From Streptococcus mitis (GTDB lineage: Bacteria; Bacillota; Bacilli; Lactobacillales; Streptococcaceae): a DNA stretch of 64,000 bases. The stretch is from assembly GCF_901542415.1 (NCBI RefSeq), contig NZ_CABEHV010000004.1, positions 1,657,501-1,721,500 on the forward strand, in the 5' to 3' direction. Numbering within the stretch: the first letter of the stretch is position 1; each line of letters starts with the position of its first letter. Of the stretch, positions 42,735-51,833 are shown piece by piece. Both the position numbers and the translations under genes were made by a program. The notes beneath the pieces were generated by a model that saw nothing but the letters and a program-made list of their open reading frames with translations, did not search any database and was not told the origin of the DNA.

Positions 42735-42749
42735 TACAAAGGAGAGGCT

Positions 42750-43055
42750 ATGTCACACGATCATAACCACGACCACGAAGAACGTGAATTAATTACACTA
42801 GTAGATGAGCAAGGAAATGAAACCTTGTTTGAAATCCTTTTGACGATTGACGGAAAAGAAGAATTTGGTAAAAACTATGTTCTTCTAGTACCAGTTAACG
42901 CAGAAGAAGACGAAGACGGACAAGTTGAAATCCAAGCTTACTCATTCATCGAAAACGAAGATGGAACAGAAGGCGAATTGCAACCAATTCCAGAAGACTC
43001 AGAAGACGAATGGAACATGATTGAAGAAGTCTTCAACAGCTTTATGGAGGAGTAA
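42750..43055 (+). CDS. DUF1292 family protein
   Basis: This 101-residue, very acidic protein starts [20 protein letters not shown] with a His-rich N-terminus and matches DUF1292 (YrzB-like). The function of the family is unknown. The His/Asp start might bind metal, but that is not established. It ends the ireB-ruvX operon and is followed by an array of hairpins. Confidence 0.9.
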   Translation: MSHDHNHDHEERELITLVDEQGNETLFEILLTIDGKEEFGKNYVLLVPVNAEEDEDGQVEIQAYSFIENEDGTEGELQPIPEDSEDEWNMIEEVFNSFMEE

Positions 43056-43287
43056 ACACGTCCAGTGGACGTGTTTAGCCCTGCGCTAGAAATTAGAAAC
43101 GCAGGCACATCCAGGGGATGTTTTTAGCCCAGTTCCTTAAAATAAGAGAGAACTGGTGTGTTCAGTGAACATTTTTACCCTGACGCTAAAAATAAAGACC
43201 GTAAGTAAGTCTGGGAGACTGTATCAGCCCAACTCCTAGAAATTAGAAGAGTTGAAATATTTGGGGAGAATTTTACCCCACGTTAAT
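43054..43287 (+). repeat. Array of alternating hairpins with covarying stems
   Basis: Short-loop hairpins with T-rich tails alternate with hairpins whose loops resemble CTAGAAATTAGAA. Short type: AAACACGTCC/GGACGTGTTT (43054-43076), ACATCC/GGATGT (from 43107), TGTTC/GAACA (from 43159) and TGGGG/CCCCA (from 43262). Long-loop type: CCTGCG/CGCAGG (from 43080), CCAGTTC/GAACTGG (from 43129) and AACTC/GAGTT (from 43230). Stem sequences differ but pairing is kept. No gene lies in 43056-43402. Confidence 0.7.
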
Positions 43288-43321
43288 ATCCATAGTTGCT
43301 AGTGATTAGCTAACCAGGTAA

Positions 43322-43355
43322 GAGGTCGGGACGAAAATCCTGACCTCATTTTTGT
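43322..43355 (+). terminator. Intrinsic terminator before folC
   Basis: GAGGTCGGGA (43322 on) pairs with TCCTGACCTC (one G-T pair), followed by ATTTTTGTT. Confidence 0.8.
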
Positions 43356-43408
43356 TATCTACGGAATTTTGCTAGATAATTGATTAGACTTTTGTCAAGG
43401 AGATGTAT

Positions 43409-44659
43409 ATGTTTGAAGTAGAAGAATGGCTCCATAGTCGGATTGGTTTGAATTTTCGATCAGGTTTGAGCCGAATGCAGCAAGCGGTGGATTTGTTAGG
43501 AAATCCCGAGATGTCTTACCCTATTATCCACGTCACTGGGACTAATGGGAAAGGTTCTACCATTGCTTTTATGAGGGAGTTATTTATGGGGCATGGCAAA
43601 AAAGTTGCGACCTTTACCTCCCCTCATATCGTCTCCATCAATGACCGAATCTGCATTAATGGAGAACCTATAGCAGACTCAGACTTTATCCGTTTAGCTG
43701 AGCAGGTCAAGGAGATGGAAAAAACACTTCTGCAAACTCATGACCAGTTGTCCTTTTTTGAATTGCTGACCTTGATTGCTTTTCTTTATTTTAGAGAGCA
43801 AGAGGTGGATTTGGTTTTATTAGAAGTGGGAATTGGTGGCTTACTTGACACAACCAATGTGGTAATTGGAGAGATTGCTGTCATCACCTCCATCGGACTT
43901 GACCATCAGGAGACTCTGGGTGACAGTATAGCAGAAATTGCAGAGCAGAAAGCTGGTATTTTTAAGGCTGGTAAAAAGGCAGTGATTGCTAAGTTGCCTT
44001 CAGAAGCTAGGCTTGTTTGTCAGAAAAAAACAGACTCTTTAGCTGTTGACCTTTATCAGGCAGGTCAGGATTTTTCAATGCTGAATGGGGATTTTTCAAG
44101 CTCTTTGGCTTACCTTTCACAGTTGAAAATAGGTTTGGAAGGAGCTTATCAGCAGGAAAATGCGGCCTTGGCGTTGCAAACGTTTCTTCTTTTTATGGGA
44201 GAAAGAAAGGAAGCTGTTGATGAACAGGTTGTAAGACAGGCTTTGGAGAAGACCCATTGGGCTGGGCGTTTGGAGCGTATTCGTCCTCAGATTTACTTGG
44301 ACGGTGCTCATAACCTTCCTGCCTTGACTCGCTTGGTTGAGTTTATTAAAGAAAAAGAGCAGGAAGGTTATCGTCCTCAAATCCTATTTGGAGCCTTGAA
44401 ACGGAAGGATTATCAAGGGATGTTGGCTTATCTGACTGAAAAATTGCCTCAGGTGGAACTCAAGGTGACGGGCTTTGACTATCAAGGTTCTTTGGATGAA
44501 ACAGATGTAACAGGTTACGATATAGTTCCTTCTTACCGAGAATTTATTAGCAATTTTGAAGCAAGAGCAGATGCCCAGGATTTGTTGTTCGTTACAGGTT
44601 CTCTCTATTTTATCTCAGAAGTACGGGGCTACTTGCTGGTCCATGAGCAGATGAATTGA
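43409..44659 (+). CDS. folC: Bifunctional folylpolyglutamate/dihydrofolate synthase
   Basis: FolC adds glutamate to folates (and to dihydropteroate when bifunctional). The 416-residue Mur-ligase-like protein has ATP-binding HVTGTNGKGSTIAFM and the FTSPHIVSINDRICING block. A metal/ATP-site His follows in LDHQETLG, and DGAHNLPAL marks the C-terminal domain. I chose the ATG at 43409 because AAGGAG lies 6 bases upstream; the ATG at 43403 directly abuts that site. Confidence 0.93.
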   Translation: MFEVEEWLHSRIGLNFRSGLSRMQQAVDLLGNPEMSYPIIHVTGTNGKGSTIAFMRELFMGHGKKVATFTSPHIVSINDRICINGEPIADSDFIRLAEQVKEMEKTLLQTHDQLSFFELLTLIAFLYFREQEVDLVLLEVGIGGLLDTTNVVIGEIAVITSIGLDHQETLGDSIAEIAEQKAGIFKAGKKAVIAKLPSEARLVCQKKTDSLAVDLYQAGQDFSMLNGDFSSSLAYLSQLKIGLEGAYQQENAALALQTFLLFMGERKEAVDEQVVRQALEKTHWAGRLERIRPQIYLDGAHNLPALTRLVEFIKEKEQEGYRPQILFGALKRKDYQGMLAYLTEKLPQVELKVTGFDYQGSLDETDVTGYDIVPSYREFISNFEARADAQDLLFVTGSLYFISEVRGYLLVHEQMN

Positions 44660-44745
44660 CCTCCTTTTTTGAACTTGTTATACTAGGAAAACTACTAGTT
44701 AGAAGGAAAAAATTCTGTAAATTGGTAGCAGAAAGGAAATTCATC

Positions 44746-45210
44746 ATGAAATTAAAAAGATTCACACTTTCTCTTGCTTCTCTAGCAAGTCTTAGTCTCT
44801 TAGTAGCTTGTTCACAAAGAATTCAACAAGTTCAACAACCAGTAGTTCAATCGCAAACACAACAAACTCAGCAATCACAACCTGCTGCTTCCTCTTCTAC
44901 AGAAAATAGTAACCAGGCAACGACAAGTTCTTCACAAAATGTGCCTGAGGCTCAACCAACCAATATTGATGGAACTTACACTGGCCAGGACGAAGGAGAC
45001 CGTATCACTTTAGTGGTAACTGGAACAACTGGTACATGGACACAGGTGGAAACTGATGGGGAACAAGAAATCAAGCAGGTTAGCTTTGATGCCGCTAATC
45101 AACGCATGATTATTGGGGATGATGTCAAGATTTATGCAATCAATGGAAATCAGATGATTATAGACGATATGGATAGAGAAGCGTCTGATCGCATTGTTTT
45201 ATCAAAATAG
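44746..45210 (+). CDS. Lipoprotein with Gln/Ser-rich linker (SP_0198-like)
   Basis: This 154-residue protein has a signal peptide and lipobox LVACS (Cys22). A low-complexity Gln/Ser/Thr linker covers about residues 24-70. A compact beta-rich domain follows (DGTYTGQDEGDRITLVVTGT...IIDDMDREASDRIVL). Function is unknown. GAAAGGA precedes the ATG. The upstream frame to 44656 has no support. Confidence 0.8.
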   Translation: MKLKRFTLSLASLASLSLLVACSQRIQQVQQPVVQSQTQQTQQSQPAASSSTENSNQATTSSSQNVPEAQPTNIDGTYTGQDEGDRITLVVTGTTGTWTQVETDGEQEIKQVSFDAANQRMIIGDDVKIYAINGNQMIIDDMDREASDRIVLSK

Positions 45211-45218
45211 ACTAGAAG

Positions 45219-45243
45219 GAGACTGGTTTTGTCAGTCTCTTTT
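45219..45243 (+). terminator. Intrinsic terminator after the lipoprotein gene
   Basis: GAGACTG, loop GTTTTGT, CAGTCTC, then TTTT. Confidence 0.85.
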
Positions 45244-45330
45244 GCTTTTACTCAGAAAAATGATTATAAATACTTGCCTTCTATCGAATACATGAGTTAT
45301 ACTAGTATCAATTACCTGTTTTTAGCATTC

Positions 45331-45444
45331 ATACTCTTCGAAAATCTCTTCAAACCACGTCAGCTTCCATCTGCAACCTCAAAACAGTGTTTTGAGCAAC
45401 CTGCGGCTAGCTTCCTAGTTTGCTCTTTGCTTTTCATTGAGTAT
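45331..45444 (+). repeat. BOX element (boxA-boxC type)
   Basis: It begins ATACTCTTCGAAAATCTCTT, contains the ACAGTGTTTTGAGCAACCTG stem-loop segment, and ends GCTTTTCATTGAGTAT. It reads on the plus strand, opposite to the two copies near 7.5 kb, and lies 20 bp upstream of cls. Confidence 0.88.
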
Positions 45445-45464
45445 CAAAATATCAAGGAGGGGAT

Positions 45465-46997
45465 ATGAAATATAGAAAATTTCAATTATTAATGTCCAAG
45501 TATGGCTTTAGTCTTTCGATTATGCTGCTTGAACTTTCTCTTGTTTTTGGTCTCTTTCTTTACTTAGGGCGTATGGCTCCTATTCTGTGGGTTATTCTCT
45601 TAATCTTTATGAGTATGGCGACTATCGTAGCGATTGTCAATCGCTCAATGGCGCCTGATAGTAAAGTGATGTGGTTAGTGGTGACTTTTGTTCCTGTCAT
45701 TGGTCCCTTGCTCTATCTGATGTTTGGTGAAAGGCGATTGTCCAAAAAAGAAATCAAGCAGTTGGACAAACTTGGTTCTATGCATTTTCGGGAGGATAAC
45801 AGTAAAGCTCTCCGCCAGAAATTGAAGGAAGATGATAAGGCGGCTTACGGAGTTATCAAATCTTTACTAAGTATGGATAGCAATGCCGATGTCTATGATC
45901 GAACAGATTCACAATTCTTTTCTTCGGGTGAGAGCATGTGGCAACATATGCTAGAAGACCTCAAGAAAGCTGAGAAATTTATCTTTCTAGAGTACTATAT
46001 TGTCGAAGAAGGTCTAATGTGGAATAGCATACTAGATATACTAGAGCAAAAGGCAGCTCAGGGTGTAGAGGTCAAGATGCTCTATGATGATATCGGCTGT
46101 ATGGCGACTTTGCCTGGAGACTATACTGTTCAGCTTCGTAGTCGAGGAATTGAAGCCCATAAGTTTAACAAGGTGATTCCTCGTTTGACGGTAGCTTATA
46201 ATAATCGGGATCATCGGAAAATCCTTGTCATAGATGGTCAGATAGCCTATACAGGAGGGATTAACTTAGCCGATGAGTACATCAATCATGTAGAACGCTT
46301 TGGTTATTGGAAGGATAGTGGGATTCGCTTAGATGGTCCTGGTGTCAAGGCTCTAACCCGTCTCTTTTTGATGACCTGGTACATCAATCGTGGGGAAATT
46401 AGTGATTTTGACCAGTATCACTTGGAAAATCAACCTTGTTCTAGCCAAGGACTCTGCATTCCATATGGGAGTGGACCCAAGCCCATCTTCCGTACTCAGG
46501 TAGGGAAAAAAGTCTATCAAAGTTTAATTAATCAAGCCACTGATTCAGTCTACATCACAACTCCCTATTTGATTATTGACTACGACTTGACAGAGAGTAT
46601 TAAAAATGCAGCTATGAGGGGTGTTGATGTCCGCATTGTGACACCTTTCATTCCGGATAAAAAATTAATCCAACTCATCACAAGAGGAGCCTATTCGGAT
46701 TTGTTATCAGCAGGAGTAAGAATTTTTGAGTATAGTCCAGGCTTCATTCACAGTAAACAAATCTTAGTGGACAAGGACTTTGCTGCAGTTGGAACCATTA
46801 ACTTAGATTACAGAAGTTTGCTTCACCACTATGAAAATGCAGTTTTGCTATATAAAACGGCATCAATCACGGAGGTTCAAAAAGATTTTGAGGAGATTTT
46901 TTCAGTATCGCAAGAAATTTTTGCTCATACGATAAAAAATAGCTGGTACCAAAAATTGATTAAGGAAATTGCCCAGTTATTTGCCCCTATCTTATAA
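45465..46997 (+). CDS. cls: Cardiolipin synthase
   Basis: Cls joins two phosphatidylglycerols into cardiolipin at the membrane. The 510-residue protein has two N-terminal transmembrane helices and two phospholipase-D HKD motifs, seen as NNRDHRKILVIDGQIAYTGG and FIHSKQILVDKDFAAVGTINLD. The start follows AAGGAGGG just after a BOX element. Confidence 0.94.
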   Translation: MKYRKFQLLMSKYGFSLSIMLLELSLVFGLFLYLGRMAPILWVILLIFMSMATIVAIVNRSMAPDSKVMWLVVTFVPVIGPLLYLMFGERRLSKKEIKQLDKLGSMHFREDNSKALRQKLKEDDKAAYGVIKSLLSMDSNADVYDRTDSQFFSSGESMWQHMLEDLKKAEKFIFLEYYIVEEGLMWNSILDILEQKAAQGVEVKMLYDDIGCMATLPGDYTVQLRSRGIEAHKFNKVIPRLTVAYNNRDHRKILVIDGQIAYTGGINLADEYINHVERFGYWKDSGIRLDGPGVKALTRLFLMTWYINRGEISDFDQYHLENQPCSSQGLCIPYGSGPKPIFRTQVGKKVYQSLINQATDSVYITTPYLIIDYDLTESIKNAAMRGVDVRIVTPFIPDKKLIQLITRGAYSDLLSAGVRIFEYSPGFIHSKQILVDKDFAAVGTINLDYRSLLHHYENAVLLYKTASITEVQKDFEEIFSVSQEIFAHTIKNSWYQKLIKEIAQLFAPIL

Positions 46998-47004
46998 GAA
47001 ATCT

Positions 47005-47036
47005 AGGACTTAGGACACAAGCCAGTCCTATTTTTC
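47005..47036 (+). terminator. Intrinsic terminator after cls
   Basis: AGGACT (47005-47010) and AGTCCT (47024-47029), followed by ATTTTTC, directly upstream of the competence promoter. Confidence 0.75.
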
Positions 47037-47044
47037 TTGTCTTT

Positions 47045-47052
47045 TACGAATA
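47045..47052 (+). promoter_or_regulatory. SigX (ComX) late-competence promoter box
   Basis: TACGAATA is the exact combox consensus, preceded by a T-rich stretch at about -25. It lies 20 bp before a small gene. It indicates transcription by the alternative sigma factor SigX during competence. Confidence 0.85.
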
Positions 47053-47071
47053 AGAAGATGTAGGAGGAAAG

Positions 47072-47215
47072 ATGCTAACTCAGAAAGAATTGAACTATAT
47101 CACGATATTTAAACAGACACATTTACACCGATTTCGAGAAATTGAAACCTTTGTGAAACTATGCAAAAAATCACTCAAACAGCCATCACAAGCTGACAAT
47201 TCTAGGTCTTTTTGA
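47072..47215 (+). CDS. ccs4: Ccs4-like competence-induced small protein
   Basis: This 47-residue protein, MLTQKELNYITIFKQTHLHR and following, is basic. It sits directly behind an exact SigX box and has AGGAGG before the ATG. Position between cls and the large membrane protein matches pneumococcal ccs4 as I recall it. Its role in competence is unknown. Confidence 0.75.
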   Translation: MLTQKELNYITIFKQTHLHRFREIETFVKLCKKSLKQPSQADNSRSF

Positions 47216-47251
47216 TATACTAAGACAGATAAATTGAATAGGAGAAACGAC

Positions 47252-48805
47252 ATGGCTGTATATGGCAGAATCGAAGAAGTATCCGAAACGATACAGAGTA
47301 ATGAAATTGAAAATAGATTGGATAGGAACCTTGAATCTCATGTAGAAAAAGAAGAACAGGTAGCTTTTCCGTTTTTCAGACTCATCATTGGAAGTACGAT
47401 TGCAACGGTTTTTTCTGTGGTGATACCTTTACTTTTAGATATGGTAAGTCCTTCTCAGGCTCAGGATTTGTATATAGGGTGGGCTTTACATCAGGGAGGA
47501 CAGCTCTACAGTAGCTATTATGCTAGTCACGGTCTTATTTATTACTTGCTACTTTACATCACCCAAGGAGGCATCCTTTTTGCCTTGGTAGAATGGCTAG
47601 CCCTCTTAGGAGGAGGTTATTTCCTCTTTTCTTCAACTGACTATCTGACGGGACAAAGGGAACAAGCCAAGCAACTCCTAACCATATTTTATATTTTGGT
47701 ATCCGGTCTCGGTTTTGGAGGAGGATATGCTACGATTTTAGCTCTGCCATTCCTGTTTGAAGGATTTTCATTCATAGCAGCTTATCTATCAAATCCTAAC
47801 CATGACAAGGGGTTTCTACGTCTGGGAATTTTCTTGGCTCTATCATTTTTCATAGAGCCTCTTACAAGTCTTCTCTTTATTGCAGTAGTAACGATCGGTT
47901 TATTTGTCTTTAATGTTGGGCATGGCCGCCTTGCTCATGGAGTTTATCAGTTTTTTGCAGCAGCACTTGGCTTTTCTCTCATCTTTTACCCAGTAGGATA
48001 TTATGTTCTTGCTTCAGGTGGTTTTGGAGAAGCTCTAGGAAGTCTTTTATATCCGATTGATTCCCTTCAGGTCTTTACCAATCCTCAACTAATGGATAAT
48101 GTTGTATTCTATGGTTTGTTGACCTTTGGTTTAGGAGCTCTCTTCCTTGTTTTTCTAGGCTTGTTCCAATCAAAGGCATCAAGATTATATGTTATTTCAG
48201 TACCAGCTAGTTTTGCTTTCTTATTTGTATTAGCCTTGTTGCTTTTTTCTCAAGAACCTCTTCACGGTTCGCGTTTGATTCTAATCATTCCATTTTTACT
48301 CCTTCTTTTGATGACCAGTATTCGTGGGAAACATTCAGCTAGGGGAGCTCGCCGTAGTAGAAGAGAAGAAGTTCCTACTTTATGGAAAAAATTCATGAAG
48401 GGGAATCTCTACCTACCGATACTAGTGGTGGTTTATCTGATTGCTATTCCTTTTGTGGCTCGTTTTGTCTTGCATCCAGCTTCTTATAGAGAACAACATC
48501 AAGTGGTAGATAGAGTCAAACAAGAGACGAGTGATGGTGACCAAATCTATATCTGGGATTCTCATGTTCAGATGTATAAAGAAAGCCAGCGTTTGGCTGG
48601 GTCTACGCTCCCATCACCTCTTCTTTATATGAATACAGAAGAAAATAAAACTTCCATGATTAATGACTTGAAAGAAAACCAACCTAAGTTAATTGTGGTG
48701 AACGACAAGGTGGTTCTCTGGTCTGAAGTAGAAACAATCTTGAAAGAAAATTACCAACAAGTAAAGACTGATTACTCAGAGTTTAAAGTCTATAAAATTA
48801 AATAA
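47252..48805 (+). CDS. Large polytopic membrane protein (SP_0201-like)
   Basis: This 517-residue protein has a soluble, charged N-terminus of about 45 residues and about ten transmembrane helices. It has an extracytoplasmic C-terminal domain (VVDRVKQETSDGDQIYIWDSHVQMY...). The layout resembles GT-C glycosyltransferases or oligosaccharide-handling proteins, but I cannot identify the family. I chose MAVYGRIEE after TAGGAG. It could be read through from the SigX promoter. Confidence 0.8.
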   Translation: MAVYGRIEEVSETIQSNEIENRLDRNLESHVEKEEQVAFPFFRLIIGSTIATVFSVVIPLLLDMVSPSQAQDLYIGWALHQGGQLYSSYYASHGLIYYLLLYITQGGILFALVEWLALLGGGYFLFSSTDYLTGQREQAKQLLTIFYILVSGLGFGGGYATILALPFLFEGFSFIAAYLSNPNHDKGFLRLGIFLALSFFIEPLTSLLFIAVVTIGLFVFNVGHGRLAHGVYQFFAAALGFSLIFYPVGYYVLASGGFGEALGSLLYPIDSLQVFTNPQLMDNVVFYGLLTFGLGALFLVFLGLFQSKASRLYVISVPASFAFLFVLALLLFSQEPLHGSRLILIIPFLLLLLMTSIRGKHSARGARRSRREEVPTLWKKFMKGNLYLPILVVVYLIAIPFVARFVLHPASYREQHQVVDRVKQETSDGDQIYIWDSHVQMYKESQRLAGSTLPSPLLYMNTEENKTSMINDLKENQPKLIVVNDKVVLWSEVETILKENYQQVKTDYSEFKVYKIK

Positions 48806-48808
48806 ATA

Positions 48809-48872
48809 AATCAATATCTTGTGTATTTTTAAAAATTTTAGGATTTTTACCACAAGATATTGATTTTTATTT
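48809..48872. terminator. Strong bidirectional terminator before nrdD
   Basis: AATCAATATCTTGTG (48809-48823) pairs perfectly over 15 bp with CACAAGATATTGATT (48851-48865), followed by TTTATTTTTT. Confidence 0.85.
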
Positions 48873-48881
48873 TTTTAGTGA

Positions 48882-48887
48882 TATAAT
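48882..48887 (+). promoter_or_regulatory. -10 box of the nrdD promoter
   Basis: TATAAT, about 38 bp before the nrdD start. The -35 is unclear because the terminator stem occupies that region. Confidence 0.5.
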
Positions 48888-48924
48888 ACTTTTTAGATAT
48901 AACATTTTAGAAAAGAGCATGTAT

Positions 48925-51132
48925 ATGATTGCACTAGAAGAAAAAATTACAACTTTACCAACTCTCTTCGTCGAGAAACGAGATGGGAGACGTGTTGTAT
49001 TTGATGTGGACAAGATTGACAAGGCTCTCCACAAGGCGGCAGACAAGGTTATGGATGTGACACCCTTGGTCGAAAAACGCCTCAATGCTCTGACCGAGCG
49101 AATTGTCACAGAAATTCATAGTCGCTTTCCACAGGGGGTTAAGATTTACGAAATTCAAAATATCGTAGAACATGAACTCCTTGAAGCCAAAGAATATGCG
49201 CTAGCTGAGGAGTATATTACTTATCGGACACAAAGGGATTTTGAGCGTTCAAAAGCGACTGATATCAATTTTAGCATCCATAAACTTCTCAACAAAGACC
49301 AGGCCGTTGTCAATGAAAATGCTAATAAAGACAGCGATGTCTTTAATACCCAGCGTGATTTGACGGCCGGGATTGTTGGAAAGTCAATCGGACTGCAAAT
49401 GCTTCCTAAGCACGTAGCCAATGCCCACCAAAAGGGGGATATCCACTATCACGATTTGGATTATAGCCCCTACACACCGATGACCAACTGCTGTTTGATT
49501 GATTTCAAGGGTATGTTGGAAAATGGTTTTAAGATTGGAAATGCAGAGGTAGAAAGCCCCAAGTCTATCCAGACTGCAACAGCTCAGATTTCGCAAATCA
49601 TCGCCAACGTTGCTTCTAGCCAGTACGGTGGCTGTTCAGCTGACCGTATAGATGAAGTTTTGGCGCCTTATGCAGAGAAGAATTATCAAAAACACCTCAA
49701 GGATGCGGAAGAATGGGTCTTACCTGACAAACGGGAAGATTACGCTTGGAAGAAAACCCAAAAAGACATCTACGATGCCATGCAATCTCTTGAGTATGAA
49801 ATCAATACTCTCTTCACTTCAAATGGACAAACACCTTTTACTTCGCTAGGTTTTGGTCTGGGAACCAATCGTTTTGAGCGTGAAATTCAAAAAGCTATCT
49901 TGAACATCCGAATCAAGGGCCTTGGTTCAGAACATCGAACAGCCATCTTCCCTAAACTCATCTTTACTCTGAAACGAGGTCTCAATTTAGAGGAAGGAAC
50001 TCTAAACTACGACATCAAGCAGTTGGCTCTAGAGTGTGCAACCAAGCGGATGTATCCAGACGTCTTGTCTTATGATAAGGTTGTTGACTTGACAGGCTCC
50101 TTCAAGGTTCCTATGGGTTGCCGTTCGTTCCTTCAAGGATGGAAGGATGAAAATGGTGTAGAAGTCAATTCAGGCCGTATGAATCTGGGTGTTGTGACGG
50201 TTAACTTACCTCGTATTGCTCTTGAATCTGAAGGTGATATGAATAAGTTCTGGGAAATCTTCAACGAGCGGATGAACATTGCAGAAGATGCTCTGGTTTA
50301 CCGTGTCGAACGAACTAAAGAAGCGACGCCAGCCAATGCTCCTATCCTTTATCAATACGGTGCTTTTGGCCATCGTCTAGGTAAAGAAGAAAGTGTTGAC
50401 CAGCTCTTTAAGAATCGTCGAGCGACAGTTTCGCTGGGCTATATCGGCTTGTATGAAGTAGCGACAGTTTTCTTTGGTAACAGCTGGGAAAGTAATCCAG
50501 ATGCTAAGGAATTCACGCTGGATATCATTCGCGATATGAAACGCCGTGTAGAAGAGTGGTCAGACCAATACGGTTATCATTTCTCTATCTACTCAACACC
50601 GTCTGAAAGTTTGACAGACCGTTTCTGTCGACTAGATACAGACAAGTTTGGTTCTATTCCTGATATTACAGATAAGGAATACTATACCAACTCTTTCCAC
50701 TACGATGTTCGTAAAAATCCAACACCGTTTGAAAAATTGGACTTTGAGAAAGTCTATCCAGAAGCAGGTGCGTCGGGTGGTTTCATCCATTATTGTGAGT
50801 ATCCAGTTCTCCAGCAAAATCCAAAGGCCTTGGAAGCTGTGTGGGATTATGCCTATGACCGCGTGGGTTATCTTGGGACCAATACTCCAATTGACCGTTG
50901 CTATAAGTGTGACTTTGAGGGGGATTTTGAGCCAACTGAGAGAGGATTTGCTTGTCCAAACTGTGGCAATAGTGACCCTAAAACAGTAGATGTTGTTAAA
51001 CGGACTTGTGGCTATCTAGGCAATCCTCAAGCAAGACCTATGGTCAACGGCCGTCACAAGGAAATCGCTGCGCGTGTCAAACATATGAATGGCTCAACGA
51101 TTAAAATGGCTGGTCATCAAGTAACAAATTAG
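48925..51132 (+). CDS. nrdD: Anaerobic ribonucleoside-triphosphate reductase
   Basis: NrdD is the class III glycyl-radical enzyme that makes deoxynucleotides without oxygen. The 735-residue protein has an N-terminal ATP-cone (VEKRDGRRVVFDVDKIDKAL), a barrel with FTSLGFG, and a C-terminal zinc site (CYKCDFEG and CPNCG). The glycyl-radical motif is RTCGYLGNP. MIALEEK is chosen as start, 7 bases after AAAAGAG; an ATG two codons earlier is too close. The operon continues to the activase nrdG. Confidence 0.96.
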   Translation: MIALEEKITTLPTLFVEKRDGRRVVFDVDKIDKALHKAADKVMDVTPLVEKRLNALTERIVTEIHSRFPQGVKIYEIQNIVEHELLEAKEYALAEEYITYRTQRDFERSKATDINFSIHKLLNKDQAVVNENANKDSDVFNTQRDLTAGIVGKSIGLQMLPKHVANAHQKGDIHYHDLDYSPYTPMTNCCLIDFKGMLENGFKIGNAEVESPKSIQTATAQISQIIANVASSQYGGCSADRIDEVLAPYAEKNYQKHLKDAEEWVLPDKREDYAWKKTQKDIYDAMQSLEYEINTLFTSNGQTPFTSLGFGLGTNRFEREIQKAILNIRIKGLGSEHRTAIFPKLIFTLKRGLNLEEGTLNYDIKQLALECATKRMYPDVLSYDKVVDLTGSFKVPMGCRSFLQGWKDENGVEVNSGRMNLGVVTVNLPRIALESEGDMNKFWEIFNERMNIAEDALVYRVERTKEATPANAPILYQYGAFGHRLGKEESVDQLFKNRRATVSLGYIGLYEVATVFFGNSWESNPDAKEFTLDIIRDMKRRVEEWSDQYGYHFSIYSTPSESLTDRFCRLDTDKFGSIPDITDKEYYTNSFHYDVRKNPTPFEKLDFEKVYPEAGASGGFIHYCEYPVLQQNPKALEAVWDYAYDRVGYLGTNTPIDRCYKCDFEGDFEPTERGFACPNCGNSDPKTVDVVKRTCGYLGNPQARPMVNGRHKEIAARVKHMNGSTIKMAGHQVTN

Positions 51133-51143
51133 AAAGAAATGAA

Positions 51144-51284
51144 ATGGGAAAATATCAATTAGACGATAAGGGGCGCGCACAAGTAACCCGTTATCACGAG
51201 AAACACTCTAAAGGTGGAGCTGGTAAAAAAGAACGTTTGCTTAACCTCAGAGAACAATTTTTAAACAAGAACAAGGAAAAATAA
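51144..51284 (+). CDS. Hypothetical 46-residue basic protein
   Basis: It starts MGKYQLDDKGRAQVTRYHEK, is rich in Lys/Arg, and is conserved in position between nrdD and the acetyltransferase in pneumococcal genomes as I recall. GAAAGAAATGAA precedes the ATG. Function is unknown. Confidence 0.7.
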   Translation: MGKYQLDDKGRAQVTRYHEKHSKGGAGKKERLLNLREQFLNKNKEK

Positions 51285-51285
51285 A

Positions 51286-51309
51286 AGTGAGAGTCAGCTC
51301 TCGCTTTTC
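51286..51309 (+). terminator. Attenuator-like terminator inside the nrdD-nrdG operon
   Basis: AGTGAGAG, loop TCAG, CTCTCGCT (one G-T pair), then TTTCT. The next gene starts 19 bp further, so it may only partly stop transcription. Confidence 0.6.
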
Positions 51310-51327
51310 TCTTAGTAGGAGGTAAGG

Positions 51328-51828
51328 ATGGAATTACGCAGACCAAGATTAGCAGATAAAGAGACAGTTTTAGAGATGATGGCAGAGTTTAAAAGGTCCC
51401 AGTCACCTCACGACGGTGGTTTCTGGGATACAGAGAACTTTGTGTATGAAGAATGGTTGGAAACAAATATGCAAAAAGAAATGGGAATAAACTTGCATGA
51501 AAATCGTGTTCCTTCTATTCAATTTGTATCATTTGATGATGTAGGTCATGCTCTAGGATTTTTGAATCTGCGATTGAGCCTGAATGAGGATTTACTGAAA
51601 TATGCTGGCCACATTGGCTACTCCATTCGTCCATCAGAAAGAGGTAAAGGTTATGCTAAGGAAACTCTCCGTCAGGGCTTGCAAGTTGCTAAGGAAAAGA
51701 ACATTAAACGAGCTTTAGTGACTTGTAGCACAGAAAATCCAGCAAGCCGAGCTGTTATCTTAGCTAATGGTGGGGAGTTGGAGGATGTTCGAAACGGAAC
51801 GGAGCGCTATTGGATAGACTTGGAGTAG
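51328..51828 (+). CDS. GNAT-family N-acetyltransferase
   Basis: This 166-residue protein has the acetyl-CoA-binding motif A (GYSIRPSERGKGYAKETLRQG) and the VILANGGELED end block typical of GNAT enzymes. The substrate is unknown. It lies between nrdD and nrdG; its stop is 5 bases before the nrdG ATG. Confidence 0.88.
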   Translation: MELRRPRLADKETVLEMMAEFKRSQSPHDGGFWDTENFVYEEWLETNMQKEMGINLHENRVPSIQFVSFDDVGHALGFLNLRLSLNEDLLKYAGHIGYSIRPSERGKGYAKETLRQGLQVAKEKNIKRALVTCSTENPASRAVILANGGELEDVRNGTERYWIDLE

Positions 51829-51833
51829 ACAGC

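Noticed and set aside
45229-45468. 79-residue plus-strand frame
   Set aside because: It is mostly the translation of a BOX element and lacks its own ribosome-binding site.
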